A DNA stretch of 64,000 bases from an uncultured Desulfobulbus sp. (GCF_963664075.1 NZ_OY760916.1:4498710-4562709), one strand, 5' to 3'; counted from the first letter of the stretch, positions 44,000 to 53,115 are shown. Notes: generated from the letters alone by a model not told the origin. Program-made: numbers and translations.

Positions 44000-44614
44000 T
44001 CAAATAACTTGGGCGTCGAGCTGTGGAGCTGTCGCCTGACGCACCATCTCCACCGCCTCCAGGGCATCTTGCAGATCAAAAATTTCACAACAGACCAGCA
44101 GGTCCTGATGGAAAAGAGGCTTGGCGAGCTCCAGGGTCTGTGGATCCAGGGGGAGGTGGTCCTGCCTGCCATCGGTGCCGGAGAGGTGGAGCTCAACAAT
44201 ATGCGGGTGGAAATGTTCGGGCAGCGGCTCGCCCAGGAGACTGTGGGTGAGATCAAAGGTGTAGCGCGGATGGAACTCCACCCGGTTGGTCAGATTTTCC
44301 ATGGCCATGAGTTTGGGCCAGGCTAGTTCCTGCCAGCCGGGGAGGGGATGCAGGGTCATGTTGAGTAAGGGAAAGCCGCTTGCCGCAAAAAAGTTGGCCG
44401 CAGCCAGGGCGTTTTGGGCTGTATCCGTGGGCAGGTGGAGGCTGTACTCCAGATCAATCCCCACCAGTTCATCAAGCCAGCGGCCGACTTTCTCTTGCCA
44501 CTCCTGGTTCCAGGTATAGACCAGGAGTTCGATAAAGTCGGCTCTGCCAGCGACGAGGCGGGCGTTATTGGGGAAATTTTCCCCGGTAAGCCATGATGTG
44601 GTCCCCAATTTCAT
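44000..44614 (-). CDS. probable cobamide-remodelling enzyme CbiR (AP-endonuclease-2/xylose-isomerase TIM barrel)
   Basis: A 204-residue TIM-barrel-like protein. LGTTSWLTGENFPNNARLVA, DFIELLVYTW, EYSLHLPTD, MENLTNRVEF, YTFDLTHSLLG and HIVELHLSGTDGRQDHLPLD place histidine/aspartate/glutamate ligands as in AP_endonuc_2 barrels. CbiR of this superfamily hydrolyses cobamides so that the lower ligand can be replaced. It overlaps cobT by 50 bp at the end of a nucleotide-loop assembly operon, which fits. I start at ATG 44614. A general sugar-phosphate isomerase-like role is the alternative. Confidence 0.65.
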   Translation of the reverse strand: MKLGTTSWLTGENFPNNARLVAGRADFIELLVYTWNQEWQEKVGRWLDELVGIDLEYSLHLPTDTAQNALAAANFFAASGFPLLNMTLHPLPGWQELAWPKLMAMENLTNRVEFHPRYTFDLTHSLLGEPLPEHFHPHIVELHLSGTDGRQDHLPLDPQTLELAKPLFHQDLLVCCEIFDLQDALEAVEMVRQATAPQLDAQVI

Positions 44615-45659
44615 CGCGTGTTTTCCCCAGGGCCTCAAACGTGCCCATTTCTTCAATCATGCGCAGGGCGGCCTCGATGATGGAAAAGACCAGGGCGCAG
44701 CCCGTGCCTTCTCCCAGGCGCATATTCATATCCAGCATCGGTTCCAGGCCGGTGATCTCTTTGAGCAGTTTGGCGCCTGGCTCAAAGGAGATATGGGAGG
44801 GAATCATGTACTGGACCGATTCAGGGTGCAGTCGCATGGCGGTCAGCGCAGCCACGTTGGAGATGAGACCGTCGGTGACCACCGGAATCTTGCGGGCGGC
44901 ACAGGCCAGGTAGACGCCGGCCAGACCGGCGATATCCAGACCGCCCACCTTGGTCAGCACATCCAGCGGATCTTTCGGGTTGGGCTGGTGTCGGTCCACC
45001 GCCTCTTTGATGACCTGCTTTTTGCGCTCGTAGGCCTCGTCGGTTAAGCCCGCACCCCGGCCAACCACCCGGTCGATCGGTGCCTGGGTAAAGCCGTAGA
45101 GCACAGCGCTGGAGGCGGTGGTGTTGCCGATACCGATCTCACCGGTCCCGATGAGGTCGTAGCCGTCATCGATGGCCTTGTTGGCGATTTCAATGCCCAC
45201 TTCAATGGCGCGGATCGCCTCTTCGCGGGTCATGGCCTCTTCTTTGAGAAAATTGGCCGTGCCGTAGCGAATCTTGCGATTAACCACCTTGGGCAGATCC
45301 ACATCCACCTGAATCCCTATATCCACTGCAATAATATCGGCCCCGGCGTAATTTGCGAGAAAATTCACACCCATCCGTCCGGAAGTGACAAAATCGGCGC
45401 CAATACGGGTGACATCCTGGGGATACATGGCCACTCCCTCGGAGTAGACCCCGTTATCCGCCATCATCACGATGATCGCCTTTTTCTGGATCTCGTTATG
45501 GACCTTGCCGGTGATCCCTGCGATCTGGCGGGCGATATCTTCAAGTTTACCGAGACTTCCCGGAGGTTTGAGGCAGTAATCGATCTCTTTTTGCGCCTTG
45601 GCCATGATCTCTTTATCAGTGGGGCCTATGGCGGCCAGGGTCTGTTCAAGTAGTTGCAT
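44565..45659 (-). CDS. cobT: nicotinate-nucleotide--dimethylbenzimidazole phosphoribosyltransferase
   Basis: A 364-residue CobT. It activates the lower-ligand base by transfer of phosphoribose. Motifs are CLKPPGSLGKLEDIARQIAG, VMMADNGVYSEGVAMYPQDV, DLIGTGEIGIGNTTASSAVL, RVVGRGAGLTDE, SHISFEPGAKLLKEITGLEP and the general-base region LGEGTGCALVFSIIEAAL. The ATG at 45659 is where family homology begins. It follows cobC by 8 nt. Confidence 0.95.
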   Translation of the reverse strand: MQLLEQTLAAIGPTDKEIMAKAQKEIDYCLKPPGSLGKLEDIARQIAGITGKVHNEIQKKAIIVMMADNGVYSEGVAMYPQDVTRIGADFVTSGRMGVNFLANYAGADIIAVDIGIQVDVDLPKVVNRKIRYGTANFLKEEAMTREEAIRAIEVGIEIANKAIDDGYDLIGTGEIGIGNTTASSAVLYGFTQAPIDRVVGRGAGLTDEAYERKKQVIKEAVDRHQPNPKDPLDVLTKVGGLDIAGLAGVYLACAARKIPVVTDGLISNVAALTAMRLHPESVQYMIPSHISFEPGAKLLKEITGLEPMLDMNMRLGEGTGCALVFSIIEAALRMIEEMGTFEALGKTRDEIGDHIMAYRGKFPQ

Positions 45660-45667
45660 GGCGACTC

Positions 45668-46267
45668 CTAACGGTAGTTGAAGCGGGTGAGGATGGGCAG
45701 CTCGCCCATGAATTCGATTGCAGTGAGGGTGGCGTTGTCGACTTTGAATTGCCAGTATCCTTTGGAAACCGATTCTGAGAAAAAGTGGGCCAGCAGGGTA
45801 CGGATGCAGCCGCCGTGGGAGACGATGGCCAGATGCTTGCCAGCATGGGTGCGGAGCAGTTCTTCCACCATCTCTATCACCCGTTGCTTGAAGCCTGCAA
45901 AGGACTCGGCGCCCGGGATCTGGGTTTGCTCCCAGTCGGTGAGCCACATTTTCCAGATATCGGGATACTGTTTGGAGATTTCTTTGAAATGCATGCCTTC
46001 CCAGTCACCAAAATGGAACTCCTGCAGGTTGGCGTTGGGGATGATCTCAGCCTCCTGACCAAAGACGATGGAGCCGGTTTCCATGGTTCGGCAGAGGGGG
46101 CTTGCACAGATGAGGTCAACCTCAAGCCCCTGGGTACGCTGGTGCAGCTCGGCTGCCTGGGCTCGTCCCTTGTCGTTGAGCGGGGTGTCGGTACTCCCCA
46201 TGAGGACGCCTGTTTTGTTGGCCTCTGTTTCACCGTGGCGCACGATATAGAGGGTGGTATTGGTCAT
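45668..46267 (-). CDS. cobC: alpha-ribazole phosphatase
   Basis: A 199-residue histidine phosphatase. The RHG motif is in LYIVRHGETEANKTGVLMGS, with ICASPLCRTMETGSIV and the second histidine in AIVSHGGCIRTLLAHFF. It removes the 5'-phosphate from alpha-ribazole phosphate or from the cobamide phosphate. It overlaps cobS by ATGA; context fixes the substrate. Confidence 0.92.
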   Translation of the reverse strand: MTNTTLYIVRHGETEANKTGVLMGSTDTPLNDKGRAQAAELHQRTQGLEVDLICASPLCRTMETGSIVFGQEAEIIPNANLQEFHFGDWEGMHFKEISKQYPDIWKMWLTDWEQTQIPGAESFAGFKQRVIEMVEELLRTHAGKHLAIVSHGGCIRTLLAHFFSESVSKGYWQFKVDNATLTAIEFMGELPILTRFNYR

Positions 46268-47040
46268 AGCAGGTGTCTCCAGACAAGCGTTATTACAAAA
46301 AAACTGACCATCTCAGCGAGTTCGATGGAAGCGCCGATGGTATCGCCGGTGATGCCGCCAAGACGGTACTTGAGGTACTGGGCAAATCCGGCAGCCAGTC
46401 CAATAGTGGGCAGCAGCAGGAGCATGGCCACGGCGACGATGATGTTGCCGCTCACGCCAAAGAGCGCCAGTAGAAGCAGGAGCAGAAGAAAAGAGAGCCC
46501 CGTGGCTGCCAGGGCCTGGGTGAATCCCATCTGGTTGACGTAGTCGCCGATGCCCCGAACTTCGCGGGCGTAGCGGGCGCAGGCGGAATGCCAGGTCAGT
46601 GCTGTGCGCCCGAGGATCGGGGTGGCCAGCACCGCAAACAGAGCACCCTGGCCGGGAATATGGGAGAGCAGGGTAAACTTGACCAGCACAGTGAGAACAA
46701 GGGCGATCACCCCGTTGGTCCCCAGGGTCGAGTCGCGCATGATCTCCAGCATCCGTTCACGGCTGCGGTAGCTGAACAGGCCATCGGCAGTATCGGCGAT
46801 GCCATCAAGGTGCAGACCTCCGGTAACGGTTATCAGCATGGTCACCGCGAACAGGGCTGCCGTGTCTCGGCTGAGCCAGGTGTCGGCCAGGAAGAAGACC
46901 AGCGCACCAGGAAGGGCTGCCAGCAACCCGACCAGGGGCATCCACTTCATGCCCTGGACAAAATGAGTGGCGGTAAACTCGACAGAGATCGGGATGGGGA
47001 AGCGGGTCATGAACTGGATCATGAGAATGAGCGCTTTCAT
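46264..47040 (-). CDS. cobS: adenosylcobinamide-GDP ribazoletransferase (cobamide synthase)
   Basis: A 258-residue membrane enzyme with six to seven hydrophobic segments. LILMIQFMTRFPIPI is the family N-terminus; GGLHLDGIADTADGLFSYRS and RERMLEIMRDSTLGTNGVIA carry the conserved acidic metal-binding residues. It joins GDP-cobinamide to alpha-ribazole. Its start overlaps cobU by 4 bp. Confidence 0.95.
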   Translation of the reverse strand: MKALILMIQFMTRFPIPISVEFTATHFVQGMKWMPLVGLLAALPGALVFFLADTWLSRDTAALFAVTMLITVTGGLHLDGIADTADGLFSYRSRERMLEIMRDSTLGTNGVIALVLTVLVKFTLLSHIPGQGALFAVLATPILGRTALTWHSACARYAREVRGIGDYVNQMGFTQALAATGLSFLLLLLLLALFGVSGNIIVAVAMLLLLPTIGLAAGFAQYLKYRLGGITGDTIGASIELAEMVSFFVITLVWRHLL

Positions 47041-47606
47041 TGTGCTGCTCCTTTGACCTGCATCGGAATCCCCGCAACCACAAGGTAGACTTCGGCCGCC
47101 GCTGCTGCCATACGCTGGTTGACCCGTCCGGCGCAGTCACGGAAAAAGCGGGAAAGGGGAACTGAGGGGACGATGCCGTAGCCGACTTCGTTGGTCACCA
47201 CCACCAGATCGGCCTGGCTTGCCTGAGCAGCCTCAATCAAGCGGCTGATTTGTTCTAAGATATCCGCTTCGATTGCGTTCAACTGGCTCACCGCAGGCCG
47301 GTCCCAGTCGATCTCATGGCCAAGAATTCGGTTGGTGATCATCACGGTCATGCAATCCAGCAGCAGGGCATCGAACTGGTTCCCTTGCTCCATGAGTGTT
47401 TGGGCCGGATCTGTGGGGGCTTCAAAGGTTTGCCAGGTAGAGGGGCGCTGCAAGCGGTGTTTGGCGATGCGATCTTCCATCTCGGCGTCAAAGGGCCGGG
47501 CTGTGGCGATATAGCCTATGTTTTGTCCACGCTTGGCAATGAACTCTTCGGCAAAGGAGCTTTTGCCACTTCTTGCCCCACCTGTGACCAGGGTCAGGCT
47601 TCCCAT
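47037..47606 (-). CDS. cobU: adenosylcobinamide kinase / guanylyltransferase
   Basis: A 189-residue CobU. P-loop TLVTGGARSGKSSFAEEF, YIATARPFDAEMEDRIAKHR with the guanylylated histidine in KHR, and TNEVGYGIVPSVPLSRFFRD are diagnostic. The ATG at 47606 precedes the P-loop at the normal distance; the longer frame reads through the riboswitch. First gene of the second cobamide operon. Confidence 0.95.
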   Translation of the reverse strand: MGSLTLVTGGARSGKSSFAEEFIAKRGQNIGYIATARPFDAEMEDRIAKHRLQRPSTWQTFEAPTDPAQTLMEQGNQFDALLLDCMTVMITNRILGHEIDWDRPAVSQLNAIEADILEQISRLIEAAQASQADLVVVTNEVGYGIVPSVPLSRFFRDCAGRVNQRMAAAAAEVYLVVAGIPMQVKGAAQ

Positions 47607-47679
47607 ACGAGCACCTCGGAAAGTAGCCGGGCGCAGGTGGCCACGGCATTGTTGCTGAGAATAAGTGTGTCGCCAGGAA

Positions 47680-47825
47680 AGGAGAGTGCCGCTTGGCAGC
47701 GCCTTGTCTTTTTCCGCGAAGACACAGGGAGCGAGGAGTATCTGGCTTATCCGCGGGGCGGAATTACAGTTGCGGGACAGCACGGGATTTGCGCCCGTTT
47801 CCTCCGATAGGTGGTGTCGTCTGTG
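47680..47825 (-). promoter_or_regulatory. cobalamin riboswitch upstream of cobU
   Basis: On the minus strand the core blocks are CGGGCGCAAATCCCG, TGCTGTCCCGCAACTGTAAT, GCGGATAAGCCAGATACTC, in the order and spacing of a cobalamin aptamer. No T-run follows, and GGCGACAC, GCGCCCGG and the cobU ribosome site region lie close, so control may be at translation. It differs in sequence from the first riboswitch. The rest of 47826-47956 holds nothing I can support. Confidence 0.88.
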
Positions 47826-47956
47826 TTGACACGCAGCAAGCTATATATCGTATTTGTTCCGAAAAAGACATAGCGCACTCGAGATAATTGATTTTTCTGA
47901 GTGTTCCTTTGGAATAGATCTACCGGGAGAAGATAGTGTGCTTGCTGCTCTATTTC

Positions 47957-48394
47957 TTAATGGCAGGCAAAAAATGTGACGAATGAACCTACCTTGGCCA
48001 GACCTACGGAGCGAATTTCTGGATTGAGCATGTTTTCATCGTGCCCTTGGGATGTGCGCCAGGCATCGAATTGTTTAAGGGGGGCACTGTGATTGTGCCC
48101 TACATTTTCCACGCAGCTGCGACTGCCGGACTGGCGAAAACGTGTTTTGAAATTTGCATGGCTCAACCGTTTTTGACGAAACATGGAAAAACTGTGCCGG
48201 CGGGCCAGGCGAGTCAGGTGCTTGTTGATCCGTAGGGGAGGAAGATCAACGAATTTTCGGTAGGTGTTGATCTGGTTGAACAAGGTCGTTTCATAGGGGG
48301 GCAGGCCATGGCTACTGAGCGAGCGACAGCTCGCCAGGATGGGGCAAACGAAAAAAAAGCAGGATACAAGAATGGATAATTTTAAAATACGCAT
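47957..48394 (-). CDS. CAP/SCP-domain lipoprotein
   Basis: A 145-residue protein with a lipoprotein signal (LKLSILVSCFFFVCPILASC, lipobox LASC at about residue 23). The CAP domain follows: FNQINTYRKFVDLPPLRINK, LTRLARRHSFSMFRQKRLSH, CVENVGHNHSAPLKQFDAWR, HDENMLNPEIRSVGLAKVGS. The conserved histidine and glutamate are present. Bacterial CAP proteins are extracytoplasmic with largely unknown roles. The start is ATG at 48394. Confidence 0.85.
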   Translation of the reverse strand: MRILKLSILVSCFFFVCPILASCRSLSSHGLPPYETTLFNQINTYRKFVDLPPLRINKHLTRLARRHSFSMFRQKRLSHANFKTRFRQSGSRSCVENVGHNHSAPLKQFDAWRTSQGHDENMLNPEIRSVGLAKVGSFVTFFACH

Positions 48395-48669
48395 AAGAAT
48401 TAAATGGTTAGAAGTTGTTCCTCGGTGAAAAGGAAAGGCGAGCTGAAGGGTGTCTTTGTCTTTTCGGTGGTTGCCGCACAGAGATGTAGCTGAAATGTTA
48501 GTAGGTGTCATACCTGAGAATAAATATTTTTTTAAGCCCAGAAAAAACCGGAATTCATTGCACGTGCTATCTTTTTAACTAACTGAATTTTATTGTTTTT
48601 CCTGCTTTGTAGCCGGGGGCATCTGGCATGTTCACCTCTAGAGTGACGAGTTAAATTGTGTCAGGAGGG

Positions 48670-48698
48670 TTGTGACTTGGGTACATATTTCATATAAT
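48670..48698 (+). promoter_or_regulatory. sigma-70-type promoter of the betaine transporter operon
   Basis: TTGTGA and a perfect TATAAT are separated by 17 bp, about 50 bp before the proV start. This is the only clear signal in the 48395-48749 gap. Confidence 0.8.
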
Positions 48699-48749
48699 AA
48701 AAGTTTATGCATATAAATATACAACCGAAAAGTTAGACCGGGAGCCATT

Positions 48750-49937
48750 GTGAAACTACGAGTGAAAGATCTCTATAAAGTTTTTGGCGCCAACCCGGAA
48801 AAGGGCGTTGCCGCAGCCAAAAAGGGCATGAGTAAGGATGAAATCATGTCCCGCTATAAGTTGGCTGTAGGCGTAAACGACGTCAGTTTTGAGGTGGGCG
48901 CCTCTGAAATTTTAGTCATCATGGGACTGTCCGGAAGCGGTAAGTCCACCCTGGTGCGTTGTATCAATCGCTTGATTGAACCGACTGCCGGGCTGGTGGA
49001 GATCGATGGAATCGATATTACCAAACTCTCAGAAAAAGAGTTGCGACTGCTTCGGATGCAAAAAATAGGGATGGTTTTTCAGAACTTTGCCCTCTTCCCC
49101 CATCGGACTGTACAGAAAAACGTCGAATACGGTCTGGAAATCCAGGGCGTAGCGCTGGAGGAACGCGCAGAAAAAGCGAAAAACGCCATTGACCTGGTTG
49201 GTTTGGCAGGCTGGGAAGACTATCGCCCTGAGAATCTCAGTGGTGGTATGCAGCAACGCGTTGGTCTGGCCAGAGCACTGGCATCGGGCGCAGATATCCT
49301 GCTTATGGATGAGGCTTTTAGTGCCCTTGATCCTCTCATTAAACGAGAGATGCAGGATGAGTTACTTGCCCTGCAGGGTCGTGTCGGCAAAACCATCATA
49401 TTCATCACCCACGACCTGGATGAGGCGCTGAAACTTGGCGATCGGATTATCATCATGAAAGATGGTCGGGCGGTGCAGGTTGGTACGCCTGAGGAGATTT
49501 TGACCAACCCTGCCAACGACTATGTCGAAAAATTCGTGCAGGATGTCGATATTACCAAAGTCCTGACAGTCTCACGGGTTATGCGTAAGGCAATCAGTGT
49601 GACCTATCCCAAGGATGGTCCCAAAACCACGGTCCACAAAATGAAGGAAGAGGGATTCTCTCGCCTGATGGTGGTTGGAAAAGACCGTAAATTCCTTGGG
49701 GTGGTTGAAGTCGAGGCAGTGACTGCAGCCATCAAACGGGGGGAAACTACCCTCGAGCAGGTCATAGATAAGGATGTGCCCATTGTCCACCCCGATGACA
49801 ATGTCGGGCTCCTTTTTCCCGAGAAAAAATATCCTGTCGCCGTTGTGAATGACGAGAATAAACTGGTAGGCATTGTCAAGCGGGGCTCGCTCCTCTCCGG
49901 CATTGCTGATTTTGGAGGAACCGATGGAAATGTATAA
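48750..49937 (+). CDS. proV: glycine betaine/proline-type ABC transporter ATPase with CBS pair
   Basis: A 395-residue ATPase of the ProV/OpuAA family. N-terminal LRVKDLYKVFGANPEKGVAA, Walker A IMGLSGSGKSTLVRCINRLI, signature NLSGGMQQRVGLARALASGA, Walker B ILLMDEAFSALDP, then two CBS domains from about residue 275 (VMRKAISVTYPKDGPKTTVH, LVGIVKRGSLLSGIADFGG) that in OpuA sense ionic strength. The start is GTG with GGGAGCC upstream. First of three coupled genes for compatible-solute uptake under osmotic stress. Confidence 0.93.
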   Translation: MKLRVKDLYKVFGANPEKGVAAAKKGMSKDEIMSRYKLAVGVNDVSFEVGASEILVIMGLSGSGKSTLVRCINRLIEPTAGLVEIDGIDITKLSEKELRLLRMQKIGMVFQNFALFPHRTVQKNVEYGLEIQGVALEERAEKAKNAIDLVGLAGWEDYRPENLSGGMQQRVGLARALASGADILLMDEAFSALDPLIKREMQDELLALQGRVGKTIIFITHDLDEALKLGDRIIIMKDGRAVQVGTPEEILTNPANDYVEKFVQDVDITKVLTVSRVMRKAISVTYPKDGPKTTVHKMKEEGFSRLMVVGKDRKFLGVVEVEAVTAAIKRGETTLEQVIDKDVPIVHPDDNVGLLFPEKKYPVAVVNDENKLVGIVKRGSLLSGIADFGGTDGNV

Positions 49938-50766
49938 GATTCCGATCGGGGCATGGATTGAGCAGATTATTGAGTTTTTAACCGATAACTTTGCCTTTCT
50001 AACCCATATCATCTCTTCTGTAATCGAGACCGGGCTTGATTTTTTTGTGGAATGGGTCCTCTTTGTTCCCCCCTGGTTGGTCATTATCCTATTGGCCGTT
50101 GCTGCAGGGTTGCTTTCCAACCGCCGTGTTGCCATTGGCACCTTATTGGGCCTTGGCTTGATCTGGAATCTGGGACTTTGGGAAGCCACCGTGGCCACCC
50201 TGGCTCTGGTGTTGATTGCCACCTGTTTTTCTGTCGTTGTCGGTGTACCCTTTGGTATCATTTCCGCCTTATCGCCGACCGTACGGAAAATTGTGATGCC
50301 GGTGCTCGATTTCATGCAGACCATGCCGGCCTTTGTCTACCTGATCCCTGCTATTCCATTTTTTGGTTTGGGGCCGGTTGCAGCTATTTTTACGACCATG
50401 GTTTTTGCCATGCCTCCAGCTATCCGCATGACCTGTCTGGGAATTCAGCAGGTACCGGAGAACCTGATCGAGGCCGCTGATGCCTTTGGTTCAACCACCA
50501 GGCAGAAGCTGTTTAAGCTGCAGCTTCCCATCGCCGCTCCCACTATCATGGCCGGTATTAATCAGACCATTATGTTGTCGTTGTCCATGGTGGTTATTGC
50601 CGCCATGATTGGTGCCGGTGGTTTGGGTGGTGAAGTCTGGCGTGCTATTCAACGTCTGTGGATGGGGCGTGGTTTTGAAGCGGGGATAGCAGTTGTCATT
50701 ATCGCCATGATTCTTGATAGAACCACGCAGAACATCAATGTAAGTAAACTTTGGAGGAAAGGATGA
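49924..50766 (+). CDS. proW: glycine betaine/proline-type ABC transporter permease
   Basis: A 280-residue permease with an N-terminal periplasmic-facing extension and five to six membrane segments. VGVPFGIISALSPTVRKIVM, FMQTMPAFVYLIPAIPFFGL and the EAA-like loop NLIEAADAFGSTTRQKLFKL are typical. It overlaps proV by 14 bp; the ATG at 49924 has GGAGG upstream. Confidence 0.93.
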   Translation: MEMYKIPIGAWIEQIIEFLTDNFAFLTHIISSVIETGLDFFVEWVLFVPPWLVIILLAVAAGLLSNRRVAIGTLLGLGLIWNLGLWEATVATLALVLIATCFSVVVGVPFGIISALSPTVRKIVMPVLDFMQTMPAFVYLIPAIPFFGLGPVAAIFTTMVFAMPPAIRMTCLGIQQVPENLIEAADAFGSTTRQKLFKLQLPIAAPTIMAGINQTIMLSLSMVVIAAMIGAGGLGGEVWRAIQRLWMGRGFEAGIAVVIIAMILDRTTQNINVSKLWRKG

Positions 50767-51611
50767 AACGTCTGGTCAAAATCTGTACGGTCCTGATTGC
50801 TGTGGGGTGCATGCTGGCAACTCCGGTATTTGCCAAAAAAACCGCACGGCTGGCGTATGTTGAATGGGCCCGTGCTGTTGCCATTACCCATGTGGCTGGA
50901 GAAATTCTCAAGAAGGAAGGTTACAAGGTTAAGCTACAATCCGTAGCCAATGCGGCCATGTGGGCCTCTGTTGCTTCAGGTGATTCTGATGGGTTGCTCT
51001 GTGCCTGGCTGCCTGTGACCCATGCGGATCTTTATGCAAAGTATAAAGACAAAATCGTCGACTTGGGACCGAACTATCTTGGTGCGAAACTGGGCTTTGT
51101 TACCCCGGCCTATGTACCGATTAACTCGGTTAGAGAGATGGGGGATCATCTCAAGGAATTTGATGGCAAGATTGTCGGCATCGACCCAGGTGCAGGGATG
51201 TCCAAATCCATTGAGAAGGCTATTGCCGAGAACACCTCAGGTCTTGGCAAATTCAAATACATCAGCGGGAGCGATGCTATCATGGTCGCCAGCCTTGCGC
51301 AGGCAATCAAAAACAAAGAGTGGATCGTTATTCCCGGCTGGAAGCCACACTGGATGTTTGGTCAGTGGGAGCTGAAAATTCTTGATGATCCGGACGGAAT
51401 CTTTGGCAGCGAGGAGACGATTAATACCATCGTTCGTGCTGGACTTGAGAAGGATGACCCTGAGCTGTTTGCCTTTTTTAAGAAAATTGACTGGAAACAG
51501 CTGCCTCTGGATAGCGTTCTCCTGGACAACAAAAAAGGCATGGATCCGCGTAACAGTGCCAAAAAATATGTTGAGGCAAACTGGGATAAAATTGAGGCGA
51601 TGCTGAAATAA
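50763..51611 (+). CDS. proX: glycine betaine-type substrate-binding protein
   Basis: A 282-residue periplasmic OpuAC/ProX-type protein with a signal peptide (residues 1-24, MKRLVKICTVLIAVGCMLAT). Ligand-cage tryptophans are likely in LAYVEWARAVAITH, LCAWLPVTHADLY and VIPGWKPHWMFGQWEL. The ATG at 50763 overlaps the proW stop and has GGAGGAAAG upstream. Confidence 0.92.
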   Translation: MKRLVKICTVLIAVGCMLATPVFAKKTARLAYVEWARAVAITHVAGEILKKEGYKVKLQSVANAAMWASVASGDSDGLLCAWLPVTHADLYAKYKDKIVDLGPNYLGAKLGFVTPAYVPINSVREMGDHLKEFDGKIVGIDPGAGMSKSIEKAIAENTSGLGKFKYISGSDAIMVASLAQAIKNKEWIVIPGWKPHWMFGQWELKILDDPDGIFGSEETINTIVRAGLEKDDPELFAFFKKIDWKQLPLDSVLLDNKKGMDPRNSAKKYVEANWDKIEAMLK

Positions 51612-51640
51612 TACGCAGCCTTCTTTCCCTGTTTTTGTTC

Positions 51641-51679
51641 AAGCCTTCCTGCACCCGGTGCAGGAAGGCTTTTTTTTTA
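51641..51679 (+). terminator. terminator of the betaine transporter operon
   Basis: AAGCCTTCCTGCAC pairs with GTGCAGGAAGGCTT and is followed by a run of T. Confidence 0.95.
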
Positions 51680-51783
51680 TTTTCCCTGAATTTCAGCTGT
51701 CAGTTGCAAAAGCCGAGGTCACTCAGATTCGTTCGGGATGCCTCCCGAGAGGTTTATTATCTTTGACGTCTTATCTTTTCTTC

Positions 51784-52236
51784 TCATCCTAGCTCGATTT
51801 TCTTTACCTCGGGGTCAAAGGAACTGATGATTTGATCCAGTGAGACAACGATAAAGGCGAGTTTATCAGTGGTAATTTTATTGGCATCAAAAAAGGAGTC
51901 TGTCTCCAGAACCTGCAAAAGTTGTTCTGCATACTGACGACCAGTTTCCGTGAAGTCAATATACACAGTACGTCGATCATGGCTTTGTCGTATCCGTTGC
52001 AGCAGCCCTTTGGTTTCCAGGCGATCAACAATGCCCGTTAAGGCTGAGTTGTTCATGTTGAGCTTACGGGTGAGGTTGGAAAGTGAGGTCGTGCCATGGG
52101 CATGCATCTCATTGAGGCAAAGCAGCTGCGGCAGGGTCACATGGTATTTATTATCCAGATATTTTGAATATTTATCCAGTGCTCTTGAAAGTTTTCTGAT
52201 TCTGGTAATGATTTCAATATGGGGATTGTTCGGCAT
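51784..52236 (-). CDS. MarR-family transcriptional regulator
   Basis: A 150-residue winged-helix protein. VTLPQLLCLNEMHAHGTTSL, LTRKLNMNNSALTGIVDRLE (recognition helix), TKGLLQRIRQSHDRRTVYID (wing with the DRR motif) and TETGRQYAEQLL are characteristic. It is convergent to the betaine transporter. MarR/GbsR-type proteins control such transporters in some bacteria, but no link is shown here. Confidence 0.9.
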   Translation of the reverse strand: MPNNPHIEIITRIRKLSRALDKYSKYLDNKYHVTLPQLLCLNEMHAHGTTSLSNLTRKLNMNNSALTGIVDRLETKGLLQRIRQSHDRRTVYIDFTETGRQYAEQLLQVLETDSFFDANKITTDKLAFIVVSLDQIISSFDPEVKKIELG

Positions 52237-52453
52237 TCTTTTTCCTGCAGCAAACTCTGACGTTCCATACCTTGTGGGGAAACATCCTGTTGTTTCGATC
52301 TTTTACTTGTCAGTCATGCATGATGAAATAATGCTTTAATATACCCGATATATTTTTTTCTCACCAGTCGGTTAATGCATGTACCGCATCCTTCCTGCTG
52401 CCTGGGATAGTTGGGTGTTTAACCCTCCTGTATAACCGAGTAAAAGAACGAAA

Positions 52454-52490
52454 AAAGCTCCATCTGCACAGTTGCAGATAGAGCTTTGGG
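52454..52490 (-). terminator. terminator of small-protein unit 1
   Basis: On the minus strand AAAGCTC, TATCTGCA and their complements form a stem followed by TTTTTT. Confidence 0.85.
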
Positions 52491-52533
52491 GTACCCCAGC
52501 CGTGTAGGGACCGAATGGAAGGCTGTGTTGATT

Positions 52534-52836
52534 TTACTTGGTGACAGCAACCGGTCGCTTTTCTTTGTTAACGTATTTAAAGAAGACGGGAAAGGCGACA
52601 AAGAAGGCGACACATATCAAATATTCAACGCCTTTGATATGGGTATAAAAATCGACCAGGGTGTGCAACGGTTTCATCATGCCCGTGGCCAGCATGTACT
52701 GTCGGGCGAGTTCGCCCACCTGCCAGTTGGCCTGATGCAGCGCGCCAACAAGGGCTGCCGTGACCCAAAGAACGACCAGAGAACCAAAACCAAGGAGAAT
52801 TGTTGTAGCTTTTTTGCTGCTGTTTTTTTCCGACAT
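52534..52836 (-). CDS. small two-pass membrane protein, unit 1
   Basis: A 100-residue protein with two membrane segments (TTILLGFGSLVVLWVTAALV, about residues 11-30, and YLICVAFFVAFPVFFKYV, about 72-89) and a polar linker between them. The start is ATG 52836 with AAGGAG upstream. It differs from its duplicate (53980-54282) at about seven positions, mostly conservative. No family is recognised. It is co-transcribed with the 65-residue protein upstream. Confidence 0.8.
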   Translation of the reverse strand: MSEKNSSKKATTILLGFGSLVVLWVTAALVGALHQANWQVGELARQYMLATGMMKPLHTLVDFYTHIKGVEYLICVAFFVAFPVFFKYVNKEKRPVAVTK

Positions 52837-52917
52837 TATTGAACTCCTTACATGTGAAAATGGTGTTTTGAATTTTCTTGAAACCGTGAGAGCCATGGGC
52901 TCTCACGGTTTAATATT

Positions 52918-53115
52918 TCAGTGACCGATGATGGCGGATATGTAGCCCTGGATAAGGCCTCCGATTCCGCCGCTGGCCAAACCACCGATGAGGCAGGCTA
53001 CAGCCCAGACGCCGATGATGGCTGCCATGGCCATGACCACGCGGACGGTGAACTTGGAGGTTTCTTGGGCGACGTCAGTTTTGCTCTCGGTTTTGTTGAT
53101 AACTTGTGTTGTCAT
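52918..53115 (-). CDS. 65-residue single-pass membrane protein, unit 1
   Basis: A polar N-terminus (MTTQVINKTESKTDVAQETS) is followed by a glycine-rich hydrophobic part (VRVVMAMAAIIGVWAVACLI, GGLASGGIGGLIQGYISAI). The last part could be a second, glycine-rich helix as in small subunits of membrane complexes. It differs at two positions from the duplicate at 54368-54565. The gene has GGAGG upstream and a -24/-12 promoter at 53169-53184. Function unknown. Confidence 0.82.
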   Translation of the reverse strand: MTTQVINKTESKTDVAQETSKFTVRVVMAMAAIIGVWAVACLIGGLASGGIGGLIQGYISAIIGH

